In this document: positions 33,100 through 42,434 of the stretch, piece after piece
Position numbering within the stretch: the first letter of the stretch is position 1
Layout: every line of letters begins with the position of its first letter
Assembly: GCA_964004625.1 (NCBI GenBank)
Contig: CAXFOB010000034.1
Span: 1-46,498 of the forward strand
Source of the DNA: GCA-002697625 sp002697625
GTDB taxonomy: Bacteria; Bacteroidota; Bacteroidia; Flavobacteriales; BACL11
Direction of reading: 5' to 3'
Length of the DNA: 46,498 bases
Program-made: the position numbers and the translations under genes
The notes under the pieces: generated by a model
Databases searched by the model: none
What the model was told of the DNA's origin: nothing
Seen by the model: only the letters and a program-made list of their open reading frames with translations

Positions 33100-34043
33100 C
33101 AAAAATTCTAGTTTTTTTATTTCTTTTTTTTCTGAATTACTCTTTTGGGCAAGACATCCATTTTTCTCAAAACTTTATAGACCGAATGTACCTCAACCCT
33201 TCATTGATTGGTGATTTACAAGAAAATAGCCACAGAATCTCTGTGCAAAGAAAATCTCAATGGAATTCTATTAGTGTACCTTTTTCAACCTTTTCTATAT
33301 CTTACGAACATAAAAATATCATCAAGGGATTAAACTTAGGAGTGCAGTTTTTAAATGATAAATCAGGTGATTCTGAATTGACCCTGAATCAAATGAATAT
33401 TGCCTTAAGTAAAAATTTTAATGTTTTAAAAGTTAACAGATTTTCGGTTGGGACAATACTTGGGGTTGCTCAAAAAAACCTAGATTTTTCTGAACTTATA
33501 TTTGAGGAAGAGGAAGATTTTTTAAATACTAGTTTTATATATCCTGATATTGGAATTGGCATCAATTATAAAACAAATCCATATCAAATATTATCTTATA
33601 ACGTAGGCGTTTCCTCTTTTCATATTAATAAACCAAATCATTCTTTTAATGAGGATGACAACATAAAACTAAGCCTAAAAAATAACTATCACATTGGTGT
33701 TAAATATATTTATCAATCTGATATTATAGTGTATTCATCTGTAATGTTCACTAATCAAGAAAGTTCTAGAGAACTATTAATTGGAAGTAGGGTAGAGTTA
33801 GAATTAGATGAGGTAAAACTAATTCCTTTAGTTTATTATAGATTAGAAGATGCTATTATTTTGGGTATTGGAGTAGAGAAAAACAATATACAAGCAAATA
33901 TGAGTTATGATATTAACACTTCTGATTTAAATATTGCTTCAAATAATAAGGGTGGATTTGAATTTTCGTTAATTTACAAATGGAAAAAGAAGAAGAAAAA
34001 TATAGTAGAAATTATAGAAGAAAAATGTCCAAAATATTTATAA
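33096..34043 (+). CDS. Type IX secretion system PorP/SprF family protein
   Basis: A 315-residue outer-membrane protein. The signal peptide ends FLNYSFG, with predicted cleavage before Gln (QDIHFSQ). The opening QDIHFSQNFIDRMYLNPSLIG is diagnostic of PorP/SprF, and QRKSQWNSI follows. The body is a beta barrel. Members of this family work with one neighbouring type B CTD cargo, helping to hold it at the surface, so it likely pairs with the 1229-residue protein upstream. It overlaps that gene by 4 bp and the next by 19 bp. Confidence 0.95.
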   Translation: MTKILVFLFLFFLNYSFGQDIHFSQNFIDRMYLNPSLIGDLQENSHRISVQRKSQWNSISVPFSTFSISYEHKNIIKGLNLGVQFLNDKSGDSELTLNQMNIALSKNFNVLKVNRFSVGTILGVAQKNLDFSELIFEEEEDFLNTSFIYPDIGIGINYKTNPYQILSYNVGVSSFHINKPNHSFNEDDNIKLSLKNNYHIGVKYIYQSDIIVYSSVMFTNQESSRELLIGSRVELELDEVKLIPLVYYRLEDAIILGIGVEKNNIQANMSYDINTSDLNIASNNKGGFEFSLIYKWKKKKKNIVEIIEEKCPKYL

Positions 34044-35455
34044 AGTTATTCATTTTATTTATTCCTATTATTTCCTTTTCTCAGGAATTAGAGATAAAAC
34101 ATTTATCCGAATTTATAAATACTACTGGTGCAGAATTTAACTTTACACAAACAAATAAGAACACAGCATATTACACATCTTCTACATTAGAAGAAGGAAA
34201 ATACCAATCGCTAATCTTCCGGACAGAATTAAAAGTTGGGAAGTGGCAAAAAGGAAAATACCATCATTTAGGAAAATCTTTCTCCTATGCCAATATCTCT
34301 TTCCCGAAAGATGAACACTTCTTTTATTATAGTGTAATAGACAAATTTGGGAATACTAAAATTGCATTTAAGGATTACAAAAAACCTGTTGATGAATTTT
34401 TAAATAATACAATTAACTTACCTAACTCTATAAACACTCAGCCTCATAAAACTCATCATAATGACAAAAGTATTCTGTATTTTGTTTCTGACAGGAAAGG
34501 TGGTTTTGGAGGATTCGATATTTGGTTTTGTGTATTAGATAAAAACGGAGAGTTTGGTGAACCAATAAATGTTGGGGAGCGTATCAATACAGAATTTAAC
34601 GAAATTACTCCTTTTTATAATACCTGGACAGGAGAATTATTTTTTAGTTCAGATAGAAATAACAAAGAAAGTGGTATTGATATTTTTAAATCAAATGGAG
34701 GTTTAAACTTATGGGCACCTACAGAAAATGTAATTGAATTAAACTCTAAAAAAGATGATTTATATTTATCTTTTTATGAAGAACATTCTGGATATTTCTC
34801 TTCAAATAGAAGTCCCTCTTATTATTTAGATGAAGAAAATTGTTGTAACGATATTTTTTCTTTTAAGTACCCAACAAAAAAAGACACAATAATTTTCTCT
34901 TTTAATGACACCATTAAAAAACACTTACCTATTTCTTTGTATTTTCATAATGACGAGCCCAACCCTAACACTTTAGAAACATCTACAGAAAAAACATATA
35001 AGGATTGCTATATATCGTACTATCAATTAAAGAAAAAATACCTAAGAATAAACTCAAATAAAGAAATAGACAAATTCTTTGAGACTACACTAAAAAGTAA
35101 TTATAACAAACTTAATTCAACCTTAAATTATATTTTAAAATCATTACAAAATGGCAATTCTATGATTCTTCATATAAAAGGCTTTGCGAGCCCATTACAC
35201 GAAAAGGAATATAACATAAACCTTTCTCAAAGGAGGATTTCCTCTCTGATGAATTTGATTAGTACATTCGAAAATGGACAGCTGAAATACTATTTAGAAA
35301 ATGACAAGCTTAAAATTATAGAACTTCCATTTGGAGAAAATCAATCTAATAAAAATGTAAGTGACAACCCAAAAGACAGAAAAAAATCTGTTTATAGCAA
35401 AGAAGCGATGCTTGAAAGAAAGATAGAAATTGTTGAAATTGTTGAATTAAAATAA
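34025..35455 (+). CDS. PorE-like OmpA-family protein with PD40 repeats
   Basis: A 476-residue protein starting at the ATG inside the end of the PorP/SprF gene. An earlier ATG at 33980 would add 15 charged residues ahead of the clear signal peptide MSKIFIKLFILFIPIISFS and is rejected. Cleavage is predicted before Gln (QELEIKHL). WD40-like PD40 motifs follow (LYFVSDRKGGFGGFDIWFC, ELFFSSDRNNKESGIDIF, GYFSSNRS), then an OmpA-like C-terminal domain (about 370-470, HIKGFASP, LSQRRISSL). The GHTD core is replaced by GFAS, as in several PorE-type proteins. It may anchor the PorP-cargo complex to peptidoglycan. Confidence 0.85.
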   Translation: MSKIFIKLFILFIPIISFSQELEIKHLSEFINTTGAEFNFTQTNKNTAYYTSSTLEEGKYQSLIFRTELKVGKWQKGKYHHLGKSFSYANISFPKDEHFFYYSVIDKFGNTKIAFKDYKKPVDEFLNNTINLPNSINTQPHKTHHNDKSILYFVSDRKGGFGGFDIWFCVLDKNGEFGEPINVGERINTEFNEITPFYNTWTGELFFSSDRNNKESGIDIFKSNGGLNLWAPTENVIELNSKKDDLYLSFYEEHSGYFSSNRSPSYYLDEENCCNDIFSFKYPTKKDTIIFSFNDTIKKHLPISLYFHNDEPNPNTLETSTEKTYKDCYISYYQLKKKYLRINSNKEIDKFFETTLKSNYNKLNSTLNYILKSLQNGNSMILHIKGFASPLHEKEYNINLSQRRISSLMNLISTFENGQLKYYLENDKLKIIELPFGENQSNKNVSDNPKDRKKSVYSKEAMLERKIEIVEIVELK

Positions 35456-36048
35456 AGTATAAAGAAAGTTTGTAATAAACATCCTAAAAAGAACCCGGTG
35501 TAAACTTGATCTTTAGTATGGGCATTTAAGGATAATCGTGAAAAAGCAAGTAATCCAGATAAAAATAGGAATAAGATAATCCAATAATACAGTCCTCCAA
35601 AAATAATATTTAAAGCAATAAAACTACCTGTTGCTCCTCCTATTCCTAACATGTGTAAACTTATCTTCCATTTTTTTGTAATTAAAAATGCTATAACTAA
35701 AATAATAATAGAAGTAAGATAAACAGAAGTTAAATAAGGAGATAATTGAGATATATTTTTAAATGGAGAAAAGCCAATTATCATAATTATAATAGTATAA
35801 AATAAAGGTCTATTTCGTTCTTCTTTAGTGCTCATTTCTAAAGAGGAAATTGTGTTAAACTTTAAAGAAATTAAAACAAAAATTAATGGGAGGACTAGGG
35901 TAAATACAGAAACAATTAGATACAATGGTTTAGTATAACTAAAAAAAAGAATGGTGAAGAAATCAATGTAGTTAAGGATAATATACAACGCTAATAATGG
36001 CATAAAGATAGGATGTAAAATATAAGATAAAAACCTAGATATCCTCAT
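35392..36048 (-). CDS. PAP2-superfamily-like membrane protein
   Basis: A 218-residue protein with about six membrane helices. ISLHMLGIGGATGSF and LLAFSRLSLNAHTKDQVYTG resemble the second and third PAP2 phosphatase motifs, but the first SxHxxG is altered (HMLGIGG) and the usual KxxxxxxRP motif appears only as KEERNRP. Catalysis on lipid phosphates is therefore possible but not certain. Its last 21 codons overlap the 3' end of the PorE-like gene on the other strand by 64 bp. The start codon shares one base with the rpoN stop (TAATG). Confidence 0.75.
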   Translation of the reverse strand: MRISRFLSYILHPIFMPLLALYIILNYIDFFTILFFSYTKPLYLIVSVFTLVLPLIFVLISLKFNTISSLEMSTKEERNRPLFYTIIIMIIGFSPFKNISQLSPYLTSVYLTSIIILVIAFLITKKWKISLHMLGIGGATGSFIALNIIFGGLYYWIILFLFLSGLLAFSRLSLNAHTKDQVYTGFFLGCLLQTFFILYFNSTISTISIFLSSIASLL

Positions 36049-37400
36049 TATAATTCCCTGCGATATTTTGAGGTTTCTATTCCTAAATCTTCTCTATATT
36101 TTGATACTGTTCTTCTGGCTATATGATATTCGTCTTTGCCTAAAAGTTGGGACAGCTTCTCATCTGTATAAGGTGATGTTTTATCTTCTGCCTCTATTAT
36201 TTCTTTCAATCTACTCTTTATTACTTTAGTAGAAATTAAATCTCCATTATCTTTTCTATATGCCTCAGAAAACAATTCTTTTAACAAAAAGGTGCCAAAA
36301 AAAGTCTGTACATATTTACTGTTACTTACCCTAGATATTGTAGAAATATCCATATTAACAACTTGAGATATGTCAGCAAGTATCATGGGTTTTAAATCTT
36401 TGTCATCCCCAGAAAAAAAGTATGTATCTTGATGCGATACAATTGCATTCATGACCTTTAATAATGTTTGTTCTCGTTGTTGAATTGCATTTTTAAACCA
36501 ATTTGCAGACTCAAGTTTTTGTTTTAGAAATTCTTTTGCTTCTTTGTTAGATGTTTCATCAATCATTTTTTGATATGAAGAACTAACTTTTAATTCCTTC
36601 CCACTTCTTTTACTTAAGCTGACTACATTTTTCTCTTCTATTATATTAATTAAAAAATCTGGAGTTATGTATTCTGAACTTAATGATTTACTAAAATTAG
36701 AAGCTGGAAACGGATTTAATTTCTCCACCAACTCATATACTTTTTTTAATTGAGACTCAGAAATTTCAAGATGTCTAATGATTCCTTCAAAGTTCTTTTT
36801 ACTGAATCTTTCGTACTGATTTTCTAACACCAGAATGGATCGTTCTACTATTTCATTCTGTTCTTTATTATTAAGTTGGATGAGTAAACATTCTTGTAAA
36901 TTTCTTGCTCCTACTCCATACGGTTCTAAAGTTTGAATTACTTTTAATGATTTTTGAATTTCTTTTTCTGAAAAATCTAAATTTAAATTAATGAATAAGT
37001 CGTCCGAAATAGAAAAAAGTTCTCTATTTATCCATCCATTATGATCTAAACTATCAATTAAGTATTCTGTTAAAAACAAATCAGCGTCAGCTAAATTGAG
37101 CAATAATAATTGTTTTTTCAAATAATCTGATAAACTCTCCTCTGAATTTGAAATTTGTATTTCAGAATATTCAGGAGTATTGTTTTGTCGATATTTATAC
37201 GAATTAGGGGTTTCGTCATCTAATTCATCAATACTTATATCTTCTGATTTTTCAGACTCTTCTAAAGCAGGGTTCTCCTCTAATTCTTCTTGTATCCTGC
37301 TATTTAATGAAGCTAAAGGAATTTGTAACAAACTTAAAAATTGTATCTGTTGAGGTGACAGATTTAATCCTATTTTTTGTTGTAATTTCTGTTTTTGCAT
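36048..37400 (-). CDS. rpoN: RNA polymerase sigma-54 factor
   Basis: A 450-residue alternative sigma factor. The N-terminal glutamine-rich region I reads QKIGLNLSPQQIQFLSLLQIP, followed by an acidic region II, a core-binding domain (about 90-280) and the C-terminal DNA-binding part with the RpoN box ARRTVSKYREDLGI. Sigma-54 needs AAA+ activators, none of which are in the window. It lies 3 bp after asnS and overlaps the PAP2-like gene by one base, so it is expressed within the trhO-asnS operon rather than alone. Confidence 0.96.
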   Translation of the reverse strand: MQKQKLQQKIGLNLSPQQIQFLSLLQIPLASLNSRIQEELEENPALEESEKSEDISIDELDDETPNSYKYRQNNTPEYSEIQISNSEESLSDYLKKQLLLLNLADADLFLTEYLIDSLDHNGWINRELFSISDDLFINLNLDFSEKEIQKSLKVIQTLEPYGVGARNLQECLLIQLNNKEQNEIVERSILVLENQYERFSKKNFEGIIRHLEISESQLKKVYELVEKLNPFPASNFSKSLSSEYITPDFLINIIEEKNVVSLSKRSGKELKVSSSYQKMIDETSNKEAKEFLKQKLESANWFKNAIQQREQTLLKVMNAIVSHQDTYFFSGDDKDLKPMILADISQVVNMDISTISRVSNSKYVQTFFGTFLLKELFSEAYRKDNGDLISTKVIKSRLKEIIEAEDKTSPYTDEKLSQLLGKDEYHIARRTVSKYREDLGIETSKYRREL

Positions 37401-37403
37401 CTA

Positions 37404-38843
37404 TTAGAATTGAGCATTCTGCGGGGTTCTTGGAAATGGAATTACATCTCTGATATTTTTCATTCCAGTAACAAACATTATTAATCTTTCAAACCCTAAA
37501 CCAAAGCCAGAATGTGTACATGTACCAAACTTTCTAGTTTCTAAATACCACCATAATTCTTCTTTACAAACATCCATTGCCTCCATTCTTTCAGATAGTT
37601 TTTCTAGCTTTTCCTCTCTTTGAGATCCACCTACAATCTCCCCAATTAATGGAAATAAAATATCCATAGCTCTAACCGTTTCGCCATCTTCATTTTGTTT
37701 CATATAAAACGCTTTAATTCCTTTAGGATAATCTGTAATTATTACTGGTTTTTTAAATTTTCTTTCTACAAGATATCGTTCGTGCTCTGACTGTAAGTCA
37801 GATCCAAATCCTTCTATAATATAATTAAACTTCTTCTTTTTGTTTGGTTTCGAATTTCTTAAAATATCAATTGCTTCTCTGTAGGTTAGTCTTTCAAAGT
37901 CATTTTCTATTACAAACTGAAGGCGCTCTAATAATCCCATGTCTGATCTTGCTTCTTTTTTTAAATTTTTCTCTTCATTGGCTAATCTATCATCCAAAAA
38001 CTTTAAATCATCTACACAATTTGTTATGCAATACTGAATACAGTATTTTAAAAATTCTTCTGCCAAATCCATATTCTCTTCTAAGTCTGCAAAAGCAACT
38101 TCTGGTTCAATCATCCAAAACTCAGATAAATGACGAGAAGTATTGGAGTTTTCTGATCTAAAAGTAGGGCCAAAAGTATACACCTGACCAAGAGCTAGAG
38201 CTCCTAATTCTGCTTCTAACTGACCCGAAACTGTAAGATTTGTTTTACTACCAAAAAAATCTTGTGTGTAATCAATTTTTCCGTTTTGTGTTGGTATATT
38301 TTCTAAATCAAAATTAATAACCTGAAACATTTCTCCTGCTCCTTCCGCGTCTACACCTGTAATTATAGGAGTATGGATATTTGAGAATCCTTTATCGTTA
38401 AAGAATTTATGCACAGCAAAAGTTAAAGCATGTCTTATTCTGAAAACCGCTGAAAAAGTATTTGTTCTGAATCTTAAATGCGCTTTTTCTCTTAAAAATT
38501 CTAAGGAATGTTTTTTAGGTTGTAAAGGATATTCATCTGCATCTGCATCACCTAAAATTTCAATTGCTGCTGCCAACACCTCTACATTTTGACCCCCTCC
38601 TTTAGATTCTACTAATATACCAATAACCGAAATTGCACTTCCTGTTGTAATTCTTTTAATTAAACCCTCTTCAAAATGATCTCCTTCTGCTACAACCTGA
38701 ATATTATTAATTGTAGAACCATCATTTAGAGCAATGAAAGAAACGTGTTTACTTCCCCTTCTGGTTCTTACCCATCCTTTTACACAAATTTCTTGTCCTG
38801 TTGCTTTCTCGTTTAATAAACTTTTTACTTTTGTTCTTTTCAT
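37404..38843 (-). CDS. asnS: Asparaginyl-tRNA synthetase
   Basis: A class IIb synthetase, 479 residues. An N-terminal OB-fold binds the anticodon (VKGWVRTRRGSKHVSFIALNDGS). The catalytic domain has motif 2 (FGPTFRSENSNTSRHLSEFW) and motif 3 (GLGFERLIMF). PFPRTPQNAQF is the AsnRS-type tail; the Asn-specific SENSNTSRHLSEFWMIEPE distinguishes it from AspRS. The presence of AsnRS means Asn-tRNA is charged directly. It lies between trhO and rpoN with 3-bp gaps on each side. Confidence 0.97.
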   Translation of the reverse strand: MKRTKVKSLLNEKATGQEICVKGWVRTRRGSKHVSFIALNDGSTINNIQVVAEGDHFEEGLIKRITTGSAISVIGILVESKGGGQNVEVLAAAIEILGDADADEYPLQPKKHSLEFLREKAHLRFRTNTFSAVFRIRHALTFAVHKFFNDKGFSNIHTPIITGVDAEGAGEMFQVINFDLENIPTQNGKIDYTQDFFGSKTNLTVSGQLEAELGALALGQVYTFGPTFRSENSNTSRHLSEFWMIEPEVAFADLEENMDLAEEFLKYCIQYCITNCVDDLKFLDDRLANEEKNLKKEARSDMGLLERLQFVIENDFERLTYREAIDILRNSKPNKKKKFNYIIEGFGSDLQSEHERYLVERKFKKPVIITDYPKGIKAFYMKQNEDGETVRAMDILFPLIGEIVGGSQREEKLEKLSERMEAMDVCKEELWWYLETRKFGTCTHSGFGLGFERLIMFVTGMKNIRDVIPFPRTPQNAQF

Positions 38844-38846
38844 CTT

Positions 38847-39899
38847 TTATTCTGATCCTTTCAGGTTTAAATTTACTCTTTTATGACTATAATACATTTT
38901 CTTATTTTCAACACCTTTTCTGAGTTTTAATCTCTCATTTTCTGGGAGACTTGCAATCTCAATACACTCTACAGAACAGCAGTTGTTATGCTTCTGCTGA
39001 CAACTAGGGCATTGCAAAAATAAAAGATTACAATTCTCATTTTTGCAATTTACATGTGTATCGCAAGGCTCATTACACTGATGACACTGACTAATCATGT
39101 CATCTGATATCCTCTCGCTTCTCCTCTCATCAAAAACAAAGTTCTTTCCTTTAAATTTATTTTCTAAATTTTGATCTTGATTTAGTTGTCTTGCATAATC
39201 AATAATACCTCCTTGAAGCTGGCTAACATTCTCAAATCCATGATGTTTTAAATATGCTGATGCTTTCTCACATCTGATTCCTCCGGTGCAATACAATAAT
39301 ATTGGTTCATTTTCTTTTCCTTCTAGCATGTCTTTTACAACAGGTAATTCTTCTTTAAATGTTTCAACATCAGGACAAATAGCTCCTGTAAATTTACCTA
39401 TTTCACTTTCATAATGATTTCTCATGTCTACAATAGTAGCTCCATTATCTATGGACTCATTCCACTGTGATGCAGAAAGATGTTCTCCGACATTTGTTAC
39501 ATCATAATCTGTAATAGACAATCCGTCTGAAACGATTTGATTCCTAATTTTGATTGTAAGTTTAAAAAATGATTTTCCATCATCTTCTATTGCAATCTTA
39601 AAGGGAATCTCCTTAAAGTTAGAAAAGGAGTTAATATTTTTAACAAAATCTTCCAAATTATGTTCTGGAACACTTAGTTGAGCATTGATTCCCTCTTCCG
39701 CAATATATATTCTTCCTAAAACTCCTAGTTCATTCCAGTTATTATAGAGATCGTCTCTTAATTCAGGTAGATTTTCTAAAATGGTATATCTATAAAAAGA
39801 CATGGTAATTCTTTTAAATGTTTCTTTCTCTAGCAAAGCCATACATTGCTCTTTGTTGAGTTTGTTAAACATGTTTTTTTTACCTGCGTTAGGGTCCAT
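38847..39899 (-). CDS. trhO: tRNA uridine(34) hydroxylase (rhodanese-like)
   Basis: A 350-residue protein of the TrhO/YceA family that hydroxylates U34 of certain tRNAs with prephenate-dependent or oxygen-dependent chemistry. It has the N-terminal acylphosphatase-like domain (GRIYIAEEGINAQLSVP), the rhodanese domain with the active-site Cys in YCTGGIRCEKA, and a C-terminal cysteine-rich segment (CHQCNEPCDTH and CPSCQQKHNNCC) that probably binds zinc. Two starts are possible, 39899 and an ATG at 39872; the first is used here because it is nearer the promoter element, but the second gives a length closer to common relatives. Confidence 0.92.
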   Translation of the reverse strand: MDPNAGKKNMFNKLNKEQCMALLEKETFKRITMSFYRYTILENLPELRDDLYNNWNELGVLGRIYIAEEGINAQLSVPEHNLEDFVKNINSFSNFKEIPFKIAIEDDGKSFFKLTIKIRNQIVSDGLSITDYDVTNVGEHLSASQWNESIDNGATIVDMRNHYESEIGKFTGAICPDVETFKEELPVVKDMLEGKENEPILLYCTGGIRCEKASAYLKHHGFENVSQLQGGIIDYARQLNQDQNLENKFKGKNFVFDERRSERISDDMISQCHQCNEPCDTHVNCKNENCNLLFLQCPSCQQKHNNCCSVECIEIASLPENERLKLRKGVENKKMYYSHKRVNLNLKGSE

Positions 39900-39919
39900 C
39901 TTATTCTTTTTATGAATTG

Positions 39920-39927
39920 CAAAGATA
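39920..39927 (-). promoter_or_regulatory. Candidate -7 promoter element of the trhO-asnS-rpoN operon
   Basis: Minus-strand TATCTTTG, a TAnnTTTG match, 20 bp before the 39899 start. No TTG is found at the expected upstream distance. It lies back to back with the tdh element at 39985. Confidence 0.5.
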
Positions 39928-39984
39928 TAAAAACTATGATTTGTATTGATTGGTAATTTTACGTAAAAATTTAGTGTATAATGT

Positions 39985-39992
39985 TATATTTG
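39985..39992 (+). promoter_or_regulatory. Candidate -7 promoter element of the tdh-cysS operon
   Basis: TATATTTG matches TAnnTTTG, 16 bp before the ATG at 40009. The only clear TTG upstream (39950-39952) is too far (32 bp), so the -33 element is uncertain. Confidence 0.5.
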
Positions 39993-40008
39993 TGCCAAAG
40001 AAATATAC

Positions 40009-40968
40009 ATGAGAGAAAGGATTTTAATAATAGGTTCATCAGGGCAAATTGGTACTGAATTAGTGATGGAGTTAAGAAAAATGTATGGCAACGAAAATGT
40101 TGTAGCTTCTGATATTAGAGACTCTTCTGAGCAAGTTATGAATTCAGGTCCGTTTGAAACACTTGATATAATGGACGCATCCTTATTAAGAGAAATTGTA
40201 AAAAAACATAAAGTTACTCAAGTATATCTATTAGCAGCTTTACTATCGGCAACTGCAGAGCAAAACATTGAGTTAGGCTGGAGGTTAAATATGCGATCTC
40301 ATTCTCATGTGTTAGATTTGGCAAAAGATGGACTTATAAAAAAGATTTTTTGGCCATCCTCTATAGCGGTTTTTGGACCAACTACACCTATGGAAAACAC
40401 TCCACAATATACCATAATGGAGCCAAATACTGTTTATGGAATTACAAAACAAGCAGGGGAAAGGTGGAACGAATACTACTTTAATAAATTTGGAGTTGAT
40501 ATCAGAAGTGTCAGGTATCCTGGATTAATTGGATGGAAAGCTGCTCCTGGAGGAGGGACAACAGATTATGCTGTAGATATTTTTCATCAAGCTATTCAAC
40601 ATGGGAAATATCAAAGTTTCCTTTCTGCAAATACCGGGCTCCCAATGATGTACATGCCAGATGCAATAAGAGCAACCATTGAGCTAATGGAAGCTCCTTT
40701 AGATAAAATAAAAATTAGATCTTCTTACAACCTAGCAGGAATAAGTTTTACTCCAAAACAAATTTCAGATGAAATTAAAAAACACATTTCAGATTTTGAA
40801 ATAACATATAATCCTGATTTCAGACAATCTATTGCAGACTCTTGGCCCAAATCAATTGACGATACACATGCGCAAAAGGATTGGGGGTGGAATTTGGAAT
40901 ATGATCTAGAGAAAATGACTTCAAATATGATCAAAAATTTGAAGAATAAATATAAAATTATAGCATAA
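40009..40968 (+). CDS. tdh: L-threonine 3-dehydrogenase, SDR (epimerase-like) type
   Basis: A 319-residue NAD-dependent short-chain dehydrogenase resembling sugar-nucleotide epimerases. The nucleotide loop is GSSGQIGTEL, the catalytic Tyr-Lys pair is in YGITKQAGE, and the specificity regions WPSSIAVFGP, RYPGLIGWKAAPGGGTTDYA and MYMPDAI match the SDR-type threonine dehydrogenases found in Bacteroidota. These convert threonine to 2-amino-3-oxobutyrate. They are unrelated to the zinc-dependent E. coli Tdh. Its stop overlaps the cysS start by one base (TAATG). Confidence 0.92.
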   Translation: MRERILIIGSSGQIGTELVMELRKMYGNENVVASDIRDSSEQVMNSGPFETLDIMDASLLREIVKKHKVTQVYLLAALLSATAEQNIELGWRLNMRSHSHVLDLAKDGLIKKIFWPSSIAVFGPTTPMENTPQYTIMEPNTVYGITKQAGERWNEYYFNKFGVDIRSVRYPGLIGWKAAPGGGTTDYAVDIFHQAIQHGKYQSFLSANTGLPMMYMPDAIRATIELMEAPLDKIKIRSSYNLAGISFTPKQISDEIKKHISDFEITYNPDFRQSIADSWPKSIDDTHAQKDWGWNLEYDLEKMTSNMIKNLKNKYKIIA

Positions 40969-42434
40969 TGAGCAGGGAAATAAAAATATATAACACACTT
41001 ACAAGAAAGAAAGAGGTTTTTAATCCTATAGTAGAAAATCATGTAGGAATGTATGTTTGTGGCCCTACCGTTTATGGAGATCCTCACTTAGGACATGCTC
41101 GCCCTGGGATTACATTTGATGTGGTTTTCCGATATTTAAAACATTTGGACTATAAAGTTCGATACGTTAGAAACATTACAGATGCGGGACATTTGGAAAA
41201 TGACTCGGATGAGGGAGAAGATAAAATTGCTAAAAAAGCACGACTAGAACAATTAGAACCAATGGAGATTGTTCAATTTTATACCTTAAGTTATCATAAA
41301 GCAATGGAGGATTTAAATTGTTTACCTCCTTCTATTGAACCAAGAGCAACAGGACATATTATAGAACAAATTGAAATGGTTCAGCAAATCCTGAAAAATG
41401 GATTTGCTTATGAAGTAAATGGTTCTGTATATTTGGATGTAAATAAGTACAATGAAACTTTTCCTTATGGGATATTATCTGGAAGAAATTTGGAAGACAC
41501 TTTAGAGGGGACCAGAGAGTTAGATGGGCAATCCGAAAAGAAAAGTTCAGTTGATTTTGCTATTTGGAAAAAAGCAAGTCCGGAACACATAATGAGGTGG
41601 AGTTCTCCTTGGGGTAAGGGATTCCCTGGTTGGCACATGGAGTGTTCAGCTATGAGTGAGAAATATTTAGGTAAAACTTTTGATATTCATGGGGGAGGGA
41701 TGGATTTGGTTTTCCCACATCATGAAGCAGAAATCGCACAATCTAATGCCTGTAATAATTGTAATCCGGCAAATTATTGGATGCACAATAATATGATTAC
41801 AGTAGATGGGAAGAAGATGGGAAAATCTTTAGGCAACTTCATTAATCTAGAAGAGTTTTTCACTGGAGATCACTCGAAATTAGAGCGAGCATATTCTCCT
41901 ATGACTATTCGTTTCTTCATTTTACAAGCACACTACAGAAGTACTATTGATTTTAGTAATGAAGCCCTTAAGGCAGCAGAAAAAGGTTTTACAAAACTGA
42001 TGAATGCTATGGAAACTCTAGAAGATCTAAAGGATTCTAAGAGATCCACTTATGATGTTAAAAAATTAGAAGAAAATTTTTATGCTGCAATGGATGATGA
42101 TTTTAATACTCCTATTTTAATTGCACATTTGTTTGAGGGAGTTAGAGTAATAAATTCAGCAAAAGATGGTAAAGAAAACCTGAATCATTCCGATTTAGAA
42201 CAGTTAAAAGACTTATATAAAACTTTTGTAACAGATATTTTAGGCCTTGTTTCTATAAAGGAAATCAGTAAAAATAATTTAACTAATGAACTCATGGAAT
42301 TGATATTGAAACTTAGAGGACATGCCAAAAAGAATAAAGATTTTAATACGGCAGATTTTATTAGAGAGGAATTGAATAAATCTGGTATTCAGATAAAAGA
42401 TAGTAGAGAGGCAACTAGTTGGGAAGTAAAATAA
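40968..42434 (+). CDS. cysS: Cysteinyl-tRNA synthetase
   Basis: A class I synthetase, 488 residues. It has MYVCGPTVYGDPHLGHARPG (the HIGH motif and the zinc cysteine), GWHMECSAMS and the GGGMDLVFPHHEAE zinc region. The second signature is KMGKSLGN instead of KMSKS, common in this phylum. A helical anticodon domain with IREELNKSGI ends the protein. It sits between tdh and the glutaminyl cyclase gene, each joined by a one-base TAATG overlap, so all three are translated from one mRNA. Confidence 0.97.
   Translation: MSREIKIYNTLTRKKEVFNPIVENHVGMYVCGPTVYGDPHLGHARPGITFDVVFRYLKHLDYKVRYVRNITDAGHLENDSDEGEDKIAKKARLEQLEPMEIVQFYTLSYHKAMEDLNCLPPSIEPRATGHIIEQIEMVQQILKNGFAYEVNGSVYLDVNKYNETFPYGILSGRNLEDTLEGTRELDGQSEKKSSVDFAIWKKASPEHIMRWSSPWGKGFPGWHMECSAMSEKYLGKTFDIHGGGMDLVFPHHEAEIAQSNACNNCNPANYWMHNNMITVDGKKMGKSLGNFINLEEFFTGDHSKLERAYSPMTIRFFILQAHYRSTIDFSNEALKAAEKGFTKLMNAMETLEDLKDSKRSTYDVKKLEENFYAAMDDDFNTPILIAHLFEGVRVINSAKDGKENLNHSDLEQLKDLYKTFVTDILGLVSIKEISKNNLTNELMELILKLRGHAKKNKDFNTADFIREELNKSGIQIKDSREATSWEVK

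Noticed and set aside
33980..34024. Upstream ATG for the PorE-like gene
   Set aside because: It would place 15 charged residues before an evident signal peptide; the ATG at 34025 gives a normal secretory start.
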